Positions 61,671-64,000 of a stretch of DNA of 64,000 nucleotides are shown piece by piece. A program made the translations under genes and the position numbers. The stretch comes from Clostridium sp. KNHs205 (lineage in GTDB: Bacteria; Bacillota; Clostridia; Lachnospirales; Lachnospiraceae): positions 2,527,501-2,591,500 of the forward strand of contig NZ_JNLE01000003.1 in NCBI RefSeq assembly GCF_000702945.1, read 5' to 3'. The notes beneath the pieces were generated by a model. The model ran no database searches and was not told the origin of the DNA. It saw nothing but the letters and a program-made list of their open reading frames with translations. Every line of letters begins with the position of its first letter. The stretch's first letter is position 1.

Positions 61671-61727
61671 ATGTAAGGAGGCATAATTGAAAGAGCATAA
61701 TATGTGCTGCTTCCTTACATTTTTTTA
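61671..61727 (+). terminator. Terminator of the triple-HTH gene, overlapping the convergent gene's end
   Basis: ATGTAAGGA pairs with TCCTTACAT, with extra internal pairing (GCA/TGC), followed by seven T. The 3' arm contains the minus-strand gene's stop codon, and the T-run encodes its last Lys codons. Confidence 0.8.
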
Positions 61728-62458
61728 ATTTTTCTTTTTCTTCTGTATTTATTTTTTCGAGATCTTATTCTGTAGATATTTAAAATTGTTCCCAATAAAA
61801 TAAAGATTCCTGCTATTGCTATTAATTTATAGAGTAGTACCTGCTGATTCAGATTCAGATAAATAGAGGTACTCAGTTGAGCCATAATACGAATTTCTTG
61901 TGTATCTTTGTCTGCCGCCAACGATAAAGCCTCTGGATTATCTATAAAATTAATTACGTCTTTTATCAGCGCATCACTGCCATAAGTCATATAGTTTAAA
62001 GTTGTGAATAGTAATTCGCAGGTTTTATATAAAGAAATGGAAGAAGTCTTGAATTCTATAGCTTTGTTATAATCCTGAATTTCGACAAGTGATGACCTTA
62101 ATCTATCAAGAGCTTCTGGGTTATCCGTTCCGCTTTTGGCAGCAGAAGCTTCATCAGAAGAATTTATGTTGTTAATGCTTTCAAAATATTGTTTTTTCAA
62201 TGAGGCTGATTGATTAATAATATCAGAGGAGATTTCCATTTTCATACAAGCAATATCGGTAAAATAAGAAACTTCATGTACATATTTCTTACCAAAACAG
62301 GTCTCGTAATCTTTATTCACAGTATTAAATATAACTTTAGCTTTTGCATTTATGTGAGCCAGACTTAGTATGGGCATCAGAATTGCTGTTATGGATATTA
62401 ATATCATACATATATTACAGGCTGTAAACAGTACCTTGGATGATTTTCGGACATTCAT
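61715..62458 (-). CDS. Two-helix membrane protein of unknown function
   Basis: A 247-residue protein with a helix near the N-terminus (about 11-35), about 165 residues outside the cell, a second helix (about 208-230) and a very basic cytoplasmic tail (RIRSRKNKYRRKRKIKK). The outer part is helical, Ser/Asn-rich and has three Cys. I recognise no family. It lies 19 bp after the gene at 62478-63167 in its direction of transcription, so the two are likely an operon. The ribosome site AGGAGC is about 10 nt before the ATG. Confidence 0.65.
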   Translation of the reverse strand: MNVRKSSKVLFTACNICMILISITAILMPILSLAHINAKAKVIFNTVNKDYETCFGKKYVHEVSYFTDIACMKMEISSDIINQSASLKKQYFESINNINSSDEASAAKSGTDNPEALDRLRSSLVEIQDYNKAIEFKTSSISLYKTCELLFTTLNYMTYGSDALIKDVINFIDNPEALSLAADKDTQEIRIMAQLSTSIYLNLNQQVLLYKLIAIAGIFILLGTILNIYRIRSRKNKYRRKRKIKKM

Positions 62459-62477
62459 ATAATCTAGCTCCTATATC

Positions 62478-63167
62478 TCAGACACTTATGATATGTTTTA
62501 TTTTTGATTTCAGTTTCTTCTCTTTAAGAACGGATTCGAATCGATAAAACTGAAAATATAATTCATTTTTTTGATTATTGGGCAGAGCGCAATGTACAAA
62601 TTCAAGGGGACTTTCGAAGAGCTCCATGCAAACACCTGACAGGCGGAACTGCCGCAGAGTGGACATAATCTTAGGGTTGGAAAAATAGTAATAAATTTCT
62701 TCTATGGAGGAGAAAGTAAAGTACTCCTTTAACAGATATTGAAGACATATACAAGCTCTGAGTTCACCTCCGGAGCCGTTAAAAAAGTTCTTAGTGAATT
62801 TTCCGTTTTCCTGTCCGAGAACTCTTTGGTATGAAAGAATCACAAGATGCCTCATATTGTAAGGAACATCATTAGGGTACAACAGGTGAGCCACATAAAA
62901 ACAGTCCTTACGGGTAAGTTCTTCCGGAAAAATGAGATATTTATAAGGGGTTAGTAAATGGAGGCCTTTGATAATATCCATATTGAGAGTTTCTGCTGTT
63001 TCTGCCGGAGTCCAACAGAGAATATTTTCAATGGCATAACGAAAAATGGCAAGTGCTAATTTATGATTGTTATAATCATTGTAACAGAAGAAACTTGAGG
63101 ACAGATTGACTCCTTCGTCCTTTAAAAGAATTTTTTCATACTCAGTGATAATAGTTTGCGTATCCAT
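62478..63167 (-). CDS. Unrecognised cytoplasmic protein, partner of the membrane protein
   Basis: A 229-residue protein without signal or membrane segments, rich in aromatic residues and Cys. A helical look with LCWTPAETAETLNMDIIKGLHL near residue 50 suggests a possible HTH-like or adaptor segment, but I cannot assign a family. GAGGGGA precedes the ATG at 63167. It is the first gene of a two-gene minus-strand unit, divergent from the partial gene at 63436. Confidence 0.6.
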   Translation of the reverse strand: MDTQTIITEYEKILLKDEGVNLSSSFFCYNDYNNHKLALAIFRYAIENILCWTPAETAETLNMDIIKGLHLLTPYKYLIFPEELTRKDCFYVAHLLYPNDVPYNMRHLVILSYQRVLGQENGKFTKNFFNGSGGELRACICLQYLLKEYFTFSSIEEIYYYFSNPKIMSTLRQFRLSGVCMELFESPLEFVHCALPNNQKNELYFQFYRFESVLKEKKLKSKIKHIISV

Positions 63168-63435
63168 AATCCCCTCATCCTTTACATATAGTGTATTTCT
63201 AATAATATGACAGATAAAAACATAAAATGCAGAATTATAGGACGTTACTGGGGCTAAAGTACTAGAAGGGAAGATGGGTTTCGGAAAAGAATGTAAAATG
63301 TGGCCAATAAATTTGATTTATTTTACGTTTTCCTGTAAGGAATTGTACCTAAGTATCTGTTTTTTTACACAATACAAAAAAAATCAATCATATTGTATTA
63401 AAATCACTGACTTATTTAGAAAAGAGGAATGGTAT

Positions 63436-64000
63436 ATGTTTTTGAGAATAAAAACAAAAATCTATATGTTAAAAACAAAAAGTAAAATTGTTTTAATCAT
63501 AATGTTAATCCTGGCAATAGGTGCAGTTATCATAGCAGGTTTTATGTTAAAGGCTAAAAAGACGGACCTGCCTGCTGCAGGGAGAACAAAAACAGAGGAA
63601 GAGGGTTTTCAGGAGAAAGACAATTTACAGGAGGGTATCAGCGGGCGTGATATCAAAAACAAATACAAGGAAGTGAAAGGCAAAGACTTTGCATTACTTG
63701 TTACAACCAATGATCTATTAAAAGGGATAGATGAAGGTGAAAAGAAAGAGTATTATCGATATATTTTAGAAAATGATAACAGTAACAGAATTAGTCTGAT
63801 CAAAGACGAAGAAGGAAGTTACCGGGATGCAGTTTTTATTAATTATAACAGGCTGTTAAAAGATACAGTTGTCATGAAAGATATCTCAGGAGGTTATATA
63901 GCACCTTACGGATTTTCAGACAAGAGTGAAACTAAATTTAATAAATATTCTGAAAGCAAGTCTATTGCAATTGAAGAGGAGGCTGTGTTTTCGGAATACC
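63436..64000 (+). CDS. N-terminal part of a membrane-anchored protein (cut by the window end)
   Basis: Open frame of 188 codons running off the window. The ATG follows GAGGAATGG. A basic start and a hydrophobic helix (about residues 18-37, IVLIIMLILAIGAVIIAG) form a signal-anchor. The visible extracytoplasmic part is charged (Lys/Glu-rich) with no recognised domain. Divergent from the minus-strand pair. The 268-bp gap upstream holds AT-rich inverted repeats but no consensus promoter. Confidence 0.7.
   Translation, partial: MFLRIKTKIYMLKTKSKIVLIIMLILAIGAVIIAGFMLKAKKTDLPAAGRTKTEEEGFQEKDNLQEGISGRDIKNKYKEVKGKDFALLVTTNDLLKGIDEGEKKEYYRYILENDNSNRISLIKDEEGSYRDAVFINYNRLLKDTVVMKDISGGYIAPYGFSDKSETKFNKYSESKSIAIEEEAVFSEY

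Overview
The window is AT-rich Firmicute DNA. The gene families (YesM/YesN-type two-component systems, CUT1 and Opp ABC importers, fructoselysine genes, WXG100 proteins with a pre-toxin, very large secreted Gly-rich and Ig-like proteins) point to a Clostridia/Lachnospiraceae anaerobe of the plant-polymer-degrading kind. That placement is inference from gene content; no rRNA or other phylogenetic marker is present. I saw no tRNA, rRNA, CRISPR array or prophage module.

Layout. (1) 1-4930: end of a fructoselysine (frl) operon (deglycase, kinase, cupin-like protein, HAD phosphatase). An intact IS1380-family element sits between the last gene and the operon's terminator. (2) 5144-17364: an extracytoplasmic sensing and import locus with a YesM-like kinase, a YesN-like regulator, a membrane-anchored solute-binding protein, a complete Opp-type transporter and a second, family-1 binding lipoprotein. 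(3) 17476-20356: a P-type Ca2+/Mn2+ ATPase behind a consensus sigma-A promoter, a probable yybP-ykoY (Mn2+) riboswitch and an intrinsic terminator. (4) 20410-25582: a 7TMR-DISM histidine kinase with a highly structured leader and no response regulator, a minus-strand OmdA-like protein with a Fur-box-like site, a 41-codon ORF coupled to a secreted DUF4832-type protein. (5) 25829-36484: two paralogous acyltransferase-like proteins either side of minus-strand AraC and LacI regulators. The second copy starts a LacI-controlled operon with an oxidoreductase and a CUT1 sugar importer. Several unrelated tandem-repeat tracts lie between these genes. (6) 36651-41264: galE, a CBM9-like protein, a NERD-HRDC protein and a secreted Ig-like protein.

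(7) 41660-48856 is the most unusual part: a type VII secretion (WXG100) effector locus. A WXG100 gene is separated by a terminator from a tight operon of small helical proteins ending in a 512-residue polymorphic toxin and an immunity gene. Downstream lies a promoterless second copy of the toxin's central 488 bp fused to a different C-terminus, which I read as a TNT-like NAD+ glycohydrolase. It is followed by its own immunity candidate, two decayed toxin tails and another immunity-like gene. This is the arrangement expected of an orphan toxin cassette store used for recombinational toxin switching. No secretion ATPase (EssC) is in the window.

(8) 48895-64000: a secreted Ig-like/transglutaminase-like protein, a 3115-residue exported protein with a Gly-rich domain like that of ALK/LTK receptors, a regulator with three XRE-type HTH domains, two minus-strand proteins of unknown function and a membrane protein cut by the window edge.

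All calls come from reading the sequence by eye. Domain names are family recognition without a database search.
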